In this document: positions 43,546-52,311 of the stretch, piece after piece
Layout: each line of letters starts with the position of its first letter
Position numbering within the stretch: position 1 is the stretch's first letter
Origin: Paenarthrobacter aurescens
GTDB taxonomy: Bacteria > Actinomycetota > Actinomycetes > Actinomycetales > Micrococcaceae
Reading direction: 5' to 3'
NCBI RefSeq assembly: GCF_025421775.1
Contig: NZ_JAOEFX010000003.1
Location: 558,001-622,000, forward strand
Length of the DNA stretch: 64,000 bases
Made by a program: the position numbers and the translations under genes
Notes under the pieces: model-generated
Database searches by the model: none
What the model was told of the DNA's origin: nothing
Seen by the model: the letters and a program-made list of their open reading frames with translations, nothing else

Positions 43546-45342
43546 GTGACCAACGCCCTCTTGAGCTACCACGACGCCGTCCTTTACCGTTCGGGTGAAC
43601 CGTACCGCATCCTCGCCGGAGCCATCCACTACTTCCGGGTTCATCCGGACCTGTGGCAGGACCGCCTGCGTCGGCTCAAAGCGATGGGTGCCAACACAGT
43701 TGACACCTACGTTGCTTGGAACTTCCACCAGCCTAAGCGCGATGAGGCCCCGGACTTCAGCGGCTGGCGGGACCTTGGACGGTTCATCGACATCGCAGCC
43801 CAGGAAGGGCTGGATGTCATCGTCCGCCCCGGCCCCTACATTTGTGCCGAGTGGGACAACGGCGGCTTCCCTGCCTGGCTGACTGGCATTCCGGGCATCG
43901 GACTGCGTTGCATGGACCCTGAATTTACCGCGGCAATCGAGCAGTGGTTCGATCATCTCCTCCCCATTGTGGCTTCGCGCCAGACGTCCGCGGGCGGTCC
44001 TGTGGTTGCCGTTCAAATCGAGAACGAGTACGGCAGCTACGGCGACGACCACGACTACATCCGCTGGAACCGGCGCGTCCTTGAAGAGCGCGGCATCACG
44101 GAGCTGCTCTTCACGGCCGACGGCGGCACAGACTACTTCCTCGACGGTGGTTCCATTGAGGGCACCTGGGCAACGGCGACGCTGGGAAGCCGTGGCGACG
44201 AAGCTGTGGCCGTCTGGCAGCGACGTCGACCTGGGGAACCGTTCTTCAACGTCGAATTCTGGGGCGGTTGGTTTGACCACTGGGGCGAACTTCACCACCG
44301 CCGGGACGCTGATGACGCCGCGCTGGAAGCACGTAAGATGCTCGATCTTGGTGGCTCCCTCTGCGCCTACATGGCTCACGGCGGGACCAACTTTGGCCTC
44401 AGCTCCGGAAGCAACCACGATGGCAGCATGCTGCAGCCGACAGTCACCAGCTATGACTCCGACGCTCCGATTGCGGAGAACGGCGCCCTGACCCCCAAGT
44501 TCCACGCCCTCCGCAGGGAGTTCTTCCGGGCCCAAGGCATTGAACACTTGCCCGAACTGCCTGTTGAGTTGCTGGCTGACGCACCAGTGCTGCCGGCGCA
44601 GTCGCTGCCCTTGACGGACGGGCCTGACCTCCTGGAGCTCACCCGGAATGCCGGTGAGCCCGTCAGCAGCGTCAAACCACTCAGTTTTGAGCAGTTGGGA
44701 CTCGACGCCGGCATGGTCCTGTATGCAGCCGAAGCCATCCTGCCTGGCCGCTCCGATGCTCCCACGGAGAGCCGGCTGAAAATCACGGGCCTGAATGACC
44801 GCGCCTATGTATGGGTGGACGGTGAATTTGCCGGTGTCCTGGATGATGTCTCCGGCGCAGAAGGATTGTCAGTAACCGGCACAGGCATTCCCGCCAAGCT
44901 TGAGATCCTCGTAGAGAACCTGGGGCGCATCAACTATGGCCCACTGACCGGCCACGGCAAGGGCATCCTGGGCGGCGTCCTCATCAACCAGCGCTACACC
45001 TTCCACTGGACGCAGACTCCTGTGGCCCTGTCGGAATGGAAGCCGGAAGACCTCGAAGGTCTGGCCGGCGCCGATTTCGAGGTCGGGGCACCGGCCGACA
45101 CCTACATTGCCCTGCCCGATTCCGGGAAGGGCTTCGTCTGGCTCAACGGATTCCTCCTGGGCAGGTACTGGGAGAAAGGTCCGCAGGTAACCCTGTACGC
45201 GCCGGCGCCCCTGCTGAACGCCGGCCGCAACAGCATTAAGGTGCTGGAACTCGGGAAGCCGGGAACCGTCGTCGAACTTCGCCAAGAGCCAGACCTCGGG
45301 CCGGAGGAGGCGGGACCGATCGTTGCTGCGGAACTTCCGTAA
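43546..45342 (+). CDS. Beta-galactosidase, glycoside hydrolase family 35
   Basis: 598 aa. The GH35 TIM barrel carries FRVHPDLWQDRLRRLKAMGANTVDTYVAWN, RPGPYICAEWDNGGFPAWL, the acid/base glutamate E161 in QIENEYGSY and the nucleophile E237 in NVEFWGGWFDHWG. The C-terminal 200 residues form jelly-roll beta domains (LKITGLNDRAYVWVDGEFAG; GFVWLNGFLLGRYWEKGPQ). No signal peptide, so it acts on imported galactosides. No sugar transporter is adjacent. Confidence 0.95.
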   Translation: MTNALLSYHDAVLYRSGEPYRILAGAIHYFRVHPDLWQDRLRRLKAMGANTVDTYVAWNFHQPKRDEAPDFSGWRDLGRFIDIAAQEGLDVIVRPGPYICAEWDNGGFPAWLTGIPGIGLRCMDPEFTAAIEQWFDHLLPIVASRQTSAGGPVVAVQIENEYGSYGDDHDYIRWNRRVLEERGITELLFTADGGTDYFLDGGSIEGTWATATLGSRGDEAVAVWQRRRPGEPFFNVEFWGGWFDHWGELHHRRDADDAALEARKMLDLGGSLCAYMAHGGTNFGLSSGSNHDGSMLQPTVTSYDSDAPIAENGALTPKFHALRREFFRAQGIEHLPELPVELLADAPVLPAQSLPLTDGPDLLELTRNAGEPVSSVKPLSFEQLGLDAGMVLYAAEAILPGRSDAPTESRLKITGLNDRAYVWVDGEFAGVLDDVSGAEGLSVTGTGIPAKLEILVENLGRINYGPLTGHGKGILGGVLINQRYTFHWTQTPVALSEWKPEDLEGLAGADFEVGAPADTYIALPDSGKGFVWLNGFLLGRYWEKGPQVTLYAPAPLLNAGRNSIKVLELGKPGTVVELRQEPDLGPEEAGPIVAAELP

Positions 45343-45360
45343 GGTTCGGGGACCAGGATC

Positions 45361-45366
45361 TATGCT
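45361..45366 (+). promoter_or_regulatory. Leaderless-type -10 box of the NUDIX gene
   Basis: TATGCT, six nt before ATG 45373. Confidence 0.55.
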
Positions 45367-45372
45367 GGCTCC

Positions 45373-45825
45373 ATGAGCCTGCAGTTCGACACCCGCCCAG
45401 CCGCTTACGCCGTGATCGTCCACGACGGGAAGATCCTCCTGGCCTATTGGAAGCAGGACGGTAAAGAAGGGTGGACGCTTCCAGGCGGCGGCCTGGACCT
45501 GGCTGAACACCCAGTGGACGGGTGCAGGCGTGAGGTATTCGAAGAAACCGGCTACGAAGCCAAGATCGAACGCATGTTGGGGATCGACGTTGGGCACTGG
45601 CCAGGCGAGACGCGGCCAGACGGTTCGGTCAAGGACTTCCAAGCACTTCGCCTGGTGTACGAAGCCACAGTGGTTGGCGGCGAACTGACCCACGAAGTGG
45701 ATGGCAGCACCACCCACGCCGCATGGATTCCCTTGCAGGACATTGAGAAACTCAACCGCGTGTCCTTGGTGGACACCGCCTTGCGCCTGCACCGGGAACG
45801 GCCTGCGGACGGAAAGCCAAGCTAG
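45373..45825 (+). CDS. NUDIX hydrolase
   Basis: 150 aa. Complete Nudix box: GGLDLAEHPVDGCRREVFEE followed by TGY, matching GX5EX7REUXEEXGU, which binds Mg2+ at the catalytic helix. Likely hydrolyses a nucleoside diphosphate derivative. Starts with VIVHDGKILLAYWKQDGKEGWTLPGGG. Its own leaderless-type promoter makes it independent of the GH35 gene. Confidence 0.92.
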   Translation: MSLQFDTRPAAYAVIVHDGKILLAYWKQDGKEGWTLPGGGLDLAEHPVDGCRREVFEETGYEAKIERMLGIDVGHWPGETRPDGSVKDFQALRLVYEATVVGGELTHEVDGSTTHAAWIPLQDIEKLNRVSLVDTALRLHRERPADGKPS

Positions 45826-45928
45826 TCCTGCTGCTGGAGGCCTAGCCAAAGTCGCAGAGTATTGGTTAAGCTGAACCTCGTCGCCGGCCCAAACAGTTGC
45901 CGGCCTGGATGCCAAGGAGGTGGATTTG

Positions 45929-46021
45929 ATGATTGCAACGATCTTGCGCGCCCCGCACTCAGTTGCGGCGCGCCGTCATCAGCCCATCATTCCTGTCCCG
46001 GCATCCGCCTGCCAAAGCTAG
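45929..46021 (+). CDS. 30-aa small ORF upstream of rsgA (possible leader peptide)
   Basis: AAGGAGGTG, one of the best ribosome sites in the window, precedes ATG 45929. The 30-residue product is basic and Pro/Ala-rich, with internal RAPHSVAARRHQPIIPVP, ending ACQS. It is in another frame from rsgA, whose TTG start lies 28 nt past its stop, so it could set rsgA translation. TAAGCT at 45867-45872 is a possible -10. No homologue recognised. Confidence 0.45.
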   Translation: MIATILRAPHSVAARRHQPIIPVPASACQS

Positions 46022-46049
46022 GCGGCCGGGCCTCAGCAGAGGCTTAACC

Positions 46050-47219
46050 TTGATCAATTTCGCTTCTTCAAGCAACCCCCGAATTAACTCCGCCAAGCAA
46101 TTCCAAGGACCCGTAGAGTACGGCTTCACCGACAAAACCGCAGAGCTTTTCCGCGCCAACGAACTGTCCGGGATTCACGGCAATGCCACGCCTGGCCGCG
46201 TAGTCCGGCTTGACCGGAACCGTGTGCTCGTTGCGTCGTTCAACGGTCTCCAACACCTGCCGTATCCTTCCCGTGGGATGGTGCCTGCCACTGGAGACTG
46301 GGTATGGCTCGGACACAATGCCGCAGGTGAGCCTACCGTCGTCGAGGTCCTGCCCCGGCACTCGGCACTCAGCCGTAAACGCGCCTTTGAAGCGTCCTCC
46401 GAGGAGCAAATTCTGGGCAGCAACATCGATATCGTCGCCGTGGTGGTGCCTGTGGACCGTCCCCTGACCCATAACCGCCTCGAACGGACGCTCGTGGCTG
46501 CATGGGATTCGGGGGCCACACCCCTTGTGGTCATCACCAAAGCGGACCTGTCCCACCTTGCGGATGATGTGGTGGGGGAAGTCATCCTGCAGGCCGCGGC
46601 CGTGGACGTCGTAACCACCTCGGCGGAGCAGGGTGACGGGCTCGATGAACTGGTGCAACACATCCCCCCAGGCGCCACGTTGGTCCTGCTGGGTCCATCC
46701 GGCGCCGGGAAATCAACGCTCATCAATGCCCTGGCGGGTCGCGAGGTCCAGCAGACAGGCGCAGTACGGGCCGGGGATGGCAAGGGCAAGCACACCACCA
46801 CCTCGCGGGAGCTGGTGCCCCTGCCCGGCGGTGCTGTGTTGATGGACACGCCGGGAGTCCGGGGTTTTGGCTTGTTCGACGCCGAGGACGGCATGGAGGA
46901 GATGTTCGGTGACCTTGAAGAACTCTTCACCCGGTGCCGCTTCACCGATTGTGCCCATCAAGCAGAGCCGGGGTGCGCTGTCCAGGAGGCGCTCGCGGAT
47001 GAATCGCTTGATCCACGGCGCTGGGCCAGCTACCTGAAACTGCAACGTGAGCTGGCCGCCCTGGCCAGGAAACATGACGCAGCTGCCCGCCGCGCCTACC
47101 AGCGTGATTGGCACCAAAAGGTGATGTCGGCTGACAGGGGCCAACGTGCTGCGGAGCGGTACAGGCACGATCAGGCCGAGGAACGGGGAGGGAAAAGGGG
47201 CAAGCGACGCAACCGTTGA
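46050..47219 (+). CDS. rsgA: Ribosome small subunit-dependent GTPase A
   Basis: 389 aa circularly permuted GTPase. N-terminal OB domain (PGRVVRLDRNRVLVASF...MVPATGDWVWLG), then G4 TKAD, G5 TSA, G1 GPSGAGKSTLINAL, G2 region KGKHTTTS and G3 DTPGVRGF. The C-terminal zinc domain has C..C..H..C (CRFTDCAHQAEPGCAV) and a very basic tail. Helps mature the 30S subunit. The start is TTG 46050 with AGAGG seven nt upstream; the frame is open to 45933 but that part reads as leader. Confidence 0.92.
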   Translation: MINFASSSNPRINSAKQFQGPVEYGFTDKTAELFRANELSGIHGNATPGRVVRLDRNRVLVASFNGLQHLPYPSRGMVPATGDWVWLGHNAAGEPTVVEVLPRHSALSRKRAFEASSEEQILGSNIDIVAVVVPVDRPLTHNRLERTLVAAWDSGATPLVVITKADLSHLADDVVGEVILQAAAVDVVTTSAEQGDGLDELVQHIPPGATLVLLGPSGAGKSTLINALAGREVQQTGAVRAGDGKGKHTTTSRELVPLPGGAVLMDTPGVRGFGLFDAEDGMEEMFGDLEELFTRCRFTDCAHQAEPGCAVQEALADESLDPRRWASYLKLQRELAALARKHDAAARRAYQRDWHQKVMSADRGQRAAERYRHDQAEERGGKRGKRRNR

Positions 47220-47296
47220 ACATTGCCGATTCATTACGGAACACGTGGCGGCGCTGACATCGTCGGTGGTGCTGGCTACGCTGGGTGAAGATTGCT

Positions 47297-47326
47297 TTGC
47301 AGCCAAGTAATAAGAGTGCATATGAT
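47297..47326 (+). promoter_or_regulatory. Promoter of the osmoprotectant ABC operon
   Basis: -35 TTGCAG (47297-47302), 18-bp spacer, -10 TATGAT (47321-47326). Expected leader about 40 nt. Confidence 0.6.
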
Positions 47327-47373
47327 CGTGTGGCTCTACCGATGTTCTCGACCACAGATAGGTAAGCCCGGGT

Positions 47374-48468
47374 ATGGCCGAAGCCATGATTGAGTTCCAG
47401 AGCGTCACCAAGCAATACCAGGGCGGGCAGCCGGCGGTGGACGCCCTCAGCATGTCCATCGACAAAGGCTCCATCACTGTGTTCGTTGGCCCTTCGGGCT
47501 GCGGTAAAACGACTTCGCTGCGCATGATCAACCGAATGGTGGAGCCCACCAGCGGTACCATCACCGTCGCTGGTGAAGACGTCTCGCAGGTTCCCGCGGC
47601 ACAACTGCGCCGTTCCATGGGGTACGTCATGCAGTCGTCCGGCCTGCTGCCACACCGTTCGGTCTTGGACAACATTGCCACCGTTCCCCGGCTCAACGGC
47701 GTTCCCAAAGCTGCGGCGCGGAAGCGCGCAGCGGAACTGCTCGACGTCGTCGGGCTGGCTTCGGCCCTCGGCAAACGGTACCCGTCGCAACTATCAGGCG
47801 GTCAGCAGCAGCGCGTAGGGGTGGCCCGGGCGCTCGCTGCTGATCCGCCGGTCTTGTTGATGGATGAACCCTTCAGCGCCGTGGACCCCGTGGTCCGCGA
47901 CGAACTGCAGCAGGAACTCCTGCGCCTGCAGCGGGAACTGGCCAAAACCATCGTGTTCGTCACGCACGACATCGACGAAGCCACAGTCCTCGGCGACAAG
48001 GTGGCGGTCTTTGCCGTGGGGGGAAAGCTGGCCCAATATGCCGCGCCGGAGGAAATTCTCCGGGCGCCGGCCAATGACTTCGTTGCCTCCTTCGTGGGAC
48101 GGGACCGCGGGTTCCGTCATCTTGCTTTCAATCCTGCTGACGCCGTGACGTTGCACCCTGTGACCATGGTCAGTGCTTCCGATGGCCATCACGCAGGCCG
48201 CGCAACGGGGGAGTGGGCCTTGGTTGTCGACGCCGACTCCCGGCCGCTCGGGTGGTCCTCGCCGCGTGACGGCGCCGGGTTGATCCCCGGAGGTTCGCTG
48301 TTCCGCAAGGGGGACACGTTGCGTCGCGCCTTGGATGCGGCGTTGTCGTCGCCGTCGGGACTTGGAGTTGCAGTGGACGACGACGGCCGGGTCGCCGGAG
48401 TCTTGAAGGCACCGGAAGTCCTGGCACTCATTGAAGAAGTCCGCCACCACAGGGAGGACGCCACCTGA
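47374..48468 (+). CDS. opuCA: Osmoprotectant ABC transporter, ATP-binding protein
   Basis: 364 aa. ATPase domain with Walker A GPSGCGKTTSLRM, Q-loop VMQSSGLLPH, signature LSGGQQQRVGVARAL, Walker B VLLMDEPFSAVDP and H-loop VTHDIDEA. The C-terminal 110 residues contain a CBS-like regulatory region (LVVDADSRPLGW...LGVAVDDDGRVAGVL), which in OpuA/OpuC senses ionic strength. First gene of a four-gene operon for glycine betaine, choline or carnitine-type solutes. Confidence 0.93.
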   Translation: MAEAMIEFQSVTKQYQGGQPAVDALSMSIDKGSITVFVGPSGCGKTTSLRMINRMVEPTSGTITVAGEDVSQVPAAQLRRSMGYVMQSSGLLPHRSVLDNIATVPRLNGVPKAAARKRAAELLDVVGLASALGKRYPSQLSGGQQQRVGVARALAADPPVLLMDEPFSAVDPVVRDELQQELLRLQRELAKTIVFVTHDIDEATVLGDKVAVFAVGGKLAQYAAPEEILRAPANDFVASFVGRDRGFRHLAFNPADAVTLHPVTMVSASDGHHAGRATGEWALVVDADSRPLGWSSPRDGAGLIPGGSLFRKGDTLRRALDAALSSPSGLGVAVDDDGRVAGVLKAPEVLALIEEVRHHREDAT

Positions 48469-49223
48469 TGGAGTGGTTCCTCAACAACAGTGGAATGGTC
48501 CTGGGGCTGGCGGGCCAGCACATGGTGCTTGCCCTCATTCCCATGATCCTTGGCTTGCTGATTTCCATCCCTTTGGCCCAGGTGGCCAGGCGCAACAGCA
48601 CACTCAGGTCCGTCGTGGCCACGGCCACATCGCTGCTGTACACCATTCCCTCCTTGGCATTGTTCATCATTCTTCCCACCGTCCTGGGCACCAGGATCCT
48701 GGATCCGCTGAACGTCGTGGTGGCGCTGACCATTTATGCGGTCGCGTTGCTGGTCCGCGCTGCCATGGATGCCTTTGATTCCGTGGACGACGATCTCCGC
48801 AACGCAGCCGTTGCCATGGGCTTCAAACCCCTGGCCCGTTTCTTCCAGGTTGACCTCCCGTTGTCGTTGCCCGTGATGTTTGCGGGCCTTCGGGTCGTCT
48901 CCGTCAGCAACATCTCGCTGGTCAGCGTCGCAGCGCTTCTGGGGGTGGGCAACCTCGGGTTCCTGTTTACCGACGGGCTGCAGCGTACGTTTATCACCGA
49001 AGTGGTGGTGGGCATTATCGCGATTCTGGTGCTCGCCCTCCTGATGGATGCAGTCCTGGTGGTTCTTGAGCGGCTTCTGACTCCATGGACGCGGGCTGCA
49101 GGCGGGAAAGCCCCGCGACAGGACGGCAGCGCTCTTCTCACCGAACCCAAGTCCGGACCGGCCACGCCGCACGGCGTGGTTTCAAGCTCTGCCGTTCGCC
49201 CGGATCCTGGGGCGTCCGCATGA
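48468..49223 (+). CDS. Osmoprotectant ABC transporter, permease 1
   Basis: 251 aa with five to six helices and the BPD inner-membrane motif around DDDLRNAAVAMGFKPLARFFQVDLPLSLPVMFAGLR. TGATG overlap with opuCA. A 35-residue C-terminal tail (GGKAPRQDGSALLTEPKSG) is polar and likely disordered. Confidence 0.9.
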   Translation: MEWFLNNSGMVLGLAGQHMVLALIPMILGLLISIPLAQVARRNSTLRSVVATATSLLYTIPSLALFIILPTVLGTRILDPLNVVVALTIYAVALLVRAAMDAFDSVDDDLRNAAVAMGFKPLARFFQVDLPLSLPVMFAGLRVVSVSNISLVSVAALLGVGNLGFLFTDGLQRTFITEVVVGIIAILVLALLMDAVLVVLERLLTPWTRAAGGKAPRQDGSALLTEPKSGPATPHGVVSSSAVRPDPGASA

Positions 49224-49963
49224 ACATTTTTGCCGAGACCGTTGCCTGGCTGACGAGTCCCAAAAACTGGACCGGAAGCGGCGGGATCCCCACCCGCTTG
49301 CTTGAGCACCTGCAGTACAGTGCACTTGTTCTCCTGATCGCTGCTGCCATCGCCGTGCCCATCGGTCTCTACATCGGGCATACAGGCCGTGGACGTGTGG
49401 TTGCAGTCGCCGTCGCCGGTGCGCTGCGTGCCCTCCCGACACTCGGTTTACTGGTCCTGTTCGCCTTGCTTGCCGGCAGCGGGCTGATGCCACCCGTGTG
49501 GGCGCTGGTCATTCTTACGGTGCCGCCACTGCTGGCCGGCACGTACGCGGGCATTTCCAGCGTCGATGCCACCGTGGTGGACGCGGCCCGGGCCATGGGC
49601 ATGACTGAGCTCCAAATTCTCTTCCGGGTGGAATTGCCCAATGGGCTCCAAGTCATGTTCGGTGGCGTGCGCACCGCGGTTTTGCAGGTCATCGCCACGG
49701 TGTCCGTCGTGGCCTACCTGCCGCTGGGCGGGCTGGGGCGCTACCTGTTTGATGGTCTTGTCCTGCAAGACTTTCCCCGGATGCTGGGTGGTTCCTTGCT
49801 CATTGCCGGGCTCGCCATCGCCGTAGACCTGATCCTGGCCGGAGTGCAGAGACTCGTCATCTCGCCCGGCCTGACCCTCGACTCAAACGGCCGCCAGAAG
49901 GCGTCCGACGATCTCACAGCCACAGCTCCCGCCGGGGCTGCCGTTCAAGGAGGTACACCATGA
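49220..49963 (+). CDS. Osmoprotectant ABC transporter, permease 2
   Basis: 247 aa, six helices with EAA-loop VDAARAMGMTELQILFRVELPNGLQVMFGGVRTAV. Starts at ATG 49220 in an ATGA overlap; the longer in-frame start at 49085 would read through the previous gene. Pairs with permease 1 as the heteromeric channel of the OpuC-type system. Confidence 0.9.
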   Translation: MNIFAETVAWLTSPKNWTGSGGIPTRLLEHLQYSALVLLIAAAIAVPIGLYIGHTGRGRVVAVAVAGALRALPTLGLLVLFALLAGSGLMPPVWALVILTVPPLLAGTYAGISSVDATVVDAARAMGMTELQILFRVELPNGLQVMFGGVRTAVLQVIATVSVVAYLPLGGLGRYLFDGLVLQDFPRMLGGSLLIAGLAIAVDLILAGVQRLVISPGLTLDSNGRQKASDDLTATAPAGAAVQGGTP

Positions 49964-50916
49964 AAAACCCCGTCCCCATGACCCTTACGCGCCGTGGTCT
50001 CGGCGGCCTCGCCGCTGGAGTGGGTGTGGCCCTCGCGTTGAGCGCGTGTGGCGGAAGCCCCTTGGCCACGCCGTCCACGTCGGCACCCAGCGGATCCGCT
50101 GCCGGTGGCTCGCTGGTTGTCGGTTCGGCCGACTTCCCAGAGAGCCAGGTCATTGCCGAGATCTACGTTGGCGCCCTCAACGCCGCGGGTCTTACCGCCA
50201 CCTCCAAGCCGAACATCGGTTCGCGCGAGATCTACTTCAAAGCAGTCCAGGACGGCTCCATCGACCTCGTCCCGGACTACTCCGGCAACCTCCTGTCCTA
50301 CGTGGACACCGAGGCCAAGGAAGTTTCCGCGGAGGACGTTTACAAAGCGCTCCCGGGCAAGCTTCCCGAAGGCCTTGCTGTCCTGGAGCCGGCAAAGGCC
50401 GAGTCCAAGGACGCCATGGTGGTCACCAAAGCCACGGCGGAGAAGTACCAGTTGAAGTCCATCGAGGACCTTGCCAAAGTCTGCAAGGACTTCACCATGG
50501 CTGCGCCGGCAACGTTTGAGACGCGGGCCTACGGCTTCCCGGGTCTGAAGGCCAACTATGGATGCGAGCTCAAGGGCCTCCAGCCCTTCAGCGACGGCGG
50601 CGGCAACCTGACGCTCCAGGCCTTGCTGGAGGACAAGGTGCAGGTAGCGGACATCTACACCACCACGCCGTCCATCGCGGACAACGACCTCGTGGTCCTC
50701 GAAGACCCGAAGAACAACTTCAAGGCCCAGCAGGTCCTCCCGCTGGTCAAGGAGGCCAAGATGACGGACAAGGCCAAGGAGGCCCTCAACAACGTCTCCA
50801 AGATCCTGACCACGGATGACCTGATCAACCTGAACCGTGCAGTCAGCGGCGACCAGAAGCAGGCACCCAAGGACGCAGCTGCTGCGTGGCTGAAGGACAA
50901 GGGCATCGTCAAGTAA
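49960..50916 (+). CDS. opuCC: Osmoprotectant ABC transporter, substrate-binding lipoprotein
   Basis: 318 aa. Lipobox LSAC with Cys30, preceded by TLTRRGLGG, a twin-arginine-like signal, so export may use Tat. OpuAC-type fold: SLVVGSADFPESQVIAEIYVGAL, SREIYFKAVQDGSIDLVPDYSGNLLSY and VADIYTTTPSIADNDLVVLEDPKNNF. ATGA overlap with permease 2. Binds betaine-like solutes at the outer face of the membrane. Last gene before a very strong terminator. Confidence 0.92.
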   Translation: MKNPVPMTLTRRGLGGLAAGVGVALALSACGGSPLATPSTSAPSGSAAGGSLVVGSADFPESQVIAEIYVGALNAAGLTATSKPNIGSREIYFKAVQDGSIDLVPDYSGNLLSYVDTEAKEVSAEDVYKALPGKLPEGLAVLEPAKAESKDAMVVTKATAEKYQLKSIEDLAKVCKDFTMAAPATFETRAYGFPGLKANYGCELKGLQPFSDGGGNLTLQALLEDKVQVADIYTTTPSIADNDLVVLEDPKNNFKAQQVLPLVKEAKMTDKAKEALNNVSKILTTDDLINLNRAVSGDQKQAPKDAAAAWLKDKGIVK

Positions 50917-50935
50917 CGCCTGATCAAAGCCGCGT

Positions 50936-50984
50936 ACGACGGCGGTGAAGGACCCGCGCGGGACCGTCACCGCCGTCGTCGTTT
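50936..50984 (+). terminator. Terminator of the opu operon
   Basis: ACGACGGCGGTGA (50936-50948) pairs perfectly with TCACCGCCGTCGT (50967-50979). An inner CCCG/CGGG stem stabilises the loop and CGTTTC follows. Confidence 0.85.
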
Positions 50985-51036
50985 CTGTGAGTTAAGTCTC
51001 AGCTGAAGTCCATCACCCGTGTGGCATATTTGAGGG

Positions 51037-52257
51037 ATGGCGAAATTCAAGCAGTCCACCAAGCTTCATAATGTCCTTTACGACATCCGTGGACCGATTC
51101 TTCAGGCCGCCCAGCAGATGGAGGCAGAGGGTCACAGGATCCTCAAACTGAATATCGGAAACCCGGCTCCCTTCGGTTTTGAAGCGCCCGACGCCATTTT
51201 GGTGGACATGATCCGCCACCTGCCCAACGCCCAGGGTTACAGTGATTCGCGCGGGATCTTCTCGGCCCGGACCGCTGTATCGCAGTACTACCAGACCCGT
51301 GGCATCCAGAACATCCACGTTGATGACATCTACCTTGGCAACGGCGTCAGCGAGCTCATCACCATGTCCCTCATGGCCCTCCTTGAAGACGGCGACGAGG
51401 TCCTGATTCCCACACCGGACTACCCGCTGTGGACCGCTTCCGTTGCTTTGGCCGGCGGGCGCCCCGTGCATTACCTCTGCGACGAGGACTCCGGCTGGCA
51501 GCCTGACCTTGAAGACATGGAAGCCAAGATCACGCCCCGGACCAAGGGCATTGTGGTGATCAACCCCAACAACCCCACCGGCGCTGTTTACCCTGAAGAA
51601 ACCCTCAAGAAGATCGTGGCTTTGGCCGAGAAACACGGCTTGGTGCTTTTCGCCGATGAGATCTACGAGAAAATCCTTTACGAGGACGCCGTCCACATCA
51701 ACCTCGCCGGGCTCACCGGTGACGACGTCTTGTGCCTGACGTTCAGTGGCCTGTCCAAGGCCTACCGTGTTTGCGGTTACCGCGCCGGCTGGATGGCCAT
51801 CTCAGGGCCCAAGAAGGATGCCGCCGATTACCTTGAAGGCATCAACCTGCTGGCCAACATGCGTTTGTGTGCCAATGTTCCTGCCCAGCACGCCATCCAA
51901 ACGGCGCTTGGTGGCTACCAGAGCATCAACGACCTCATCCTGCCCGGCGGCCGGCTCCTGGAACAACGCAACAAGGCCTACGATCTGTTGAATGCCATCC
52001 CCGGAGTCAGCACCCAGCAGGCCAGGGGAGCCCTGTACCTGTTCCCCAAACTGGACCCCGAGGTTTATCACATCCGGGACGACGAGAAGTTTGTGCTGGA
52101 CCTGCTGAAGGAACAGAAAATCCTGGTTTCCCATGGCCGGGCGTTCAACTGGGTTCGTCCTGACCACTTCCGAATGGTCACGTTGCCCAACGTCAAGGAC
52201 ATTGAAGAGGCCATTGGCCGCATGGCGGACTTCCTGTCGAGGTACCCGGGCAACTAG
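51037..52257 (+). CDS. alaA: Alanine-type PLP-dependent aminotransferase
   Basis: 406 aa, fold type I. Very close in pattern to Escherichia coli AlaA: NVLYDIRGPILQAAQQMEAEGH, KLNIGNPAPFGFEAPDAILVD, PTPDYPLWTASVALAGG, NPNNPTGAVY, and the PLP lysine in SGLSKAYRVCGYRAGWM. C-terminal HFRMVTLPNVKDIEEAIGR. Transfers amino groups between alanine/pyruvate and glutamate/2-oxoglutarate. CATATT lies six nt before the ATG, and TGAGGG directly before it may serve as ribosome site. Confidence 0.94.
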   Translation: MAKFKQSTKLHNVLYDIRGPILQAAQQMEAEGHRILKLNIGNPAPFGFEAPDAILVDMIRHLPNAQGYSDSRGIFSARTAVSQYYQTRGIQNIHVDDIYLGNGVSELITMSLMALLEDGDEVLIPTPDYPLWTASVALAGGRPVHYLCDEDSGWQPDLEDMEAKITPRTKGIVVINPNNPTGAVYPEETLKKIVALAEKHGLVLFADEIYEKILYEDAVHINLAGLTGDDVLCLTFSGLSKAYRVCGYRAGWMAISGPKKDAADYLEGINLLANMRLCANVPAQHAIQTALGGYQSINDLILPGGRLLEQRNKAYDLLNAIPGVSTQQARGALYLFPKLDPEVYHIRDDEKFVLDLLKEQKILVSHGRAFNWVRPDHFRMVTLPNVKDIEEAIGRMADFLSRYPGN

Positions 52258-52311
52258 CCTGAGGTCCATGGCCGTTCCACGAGGGCGCGGCCCTGCGGAA
52301 AGGCACACCCG

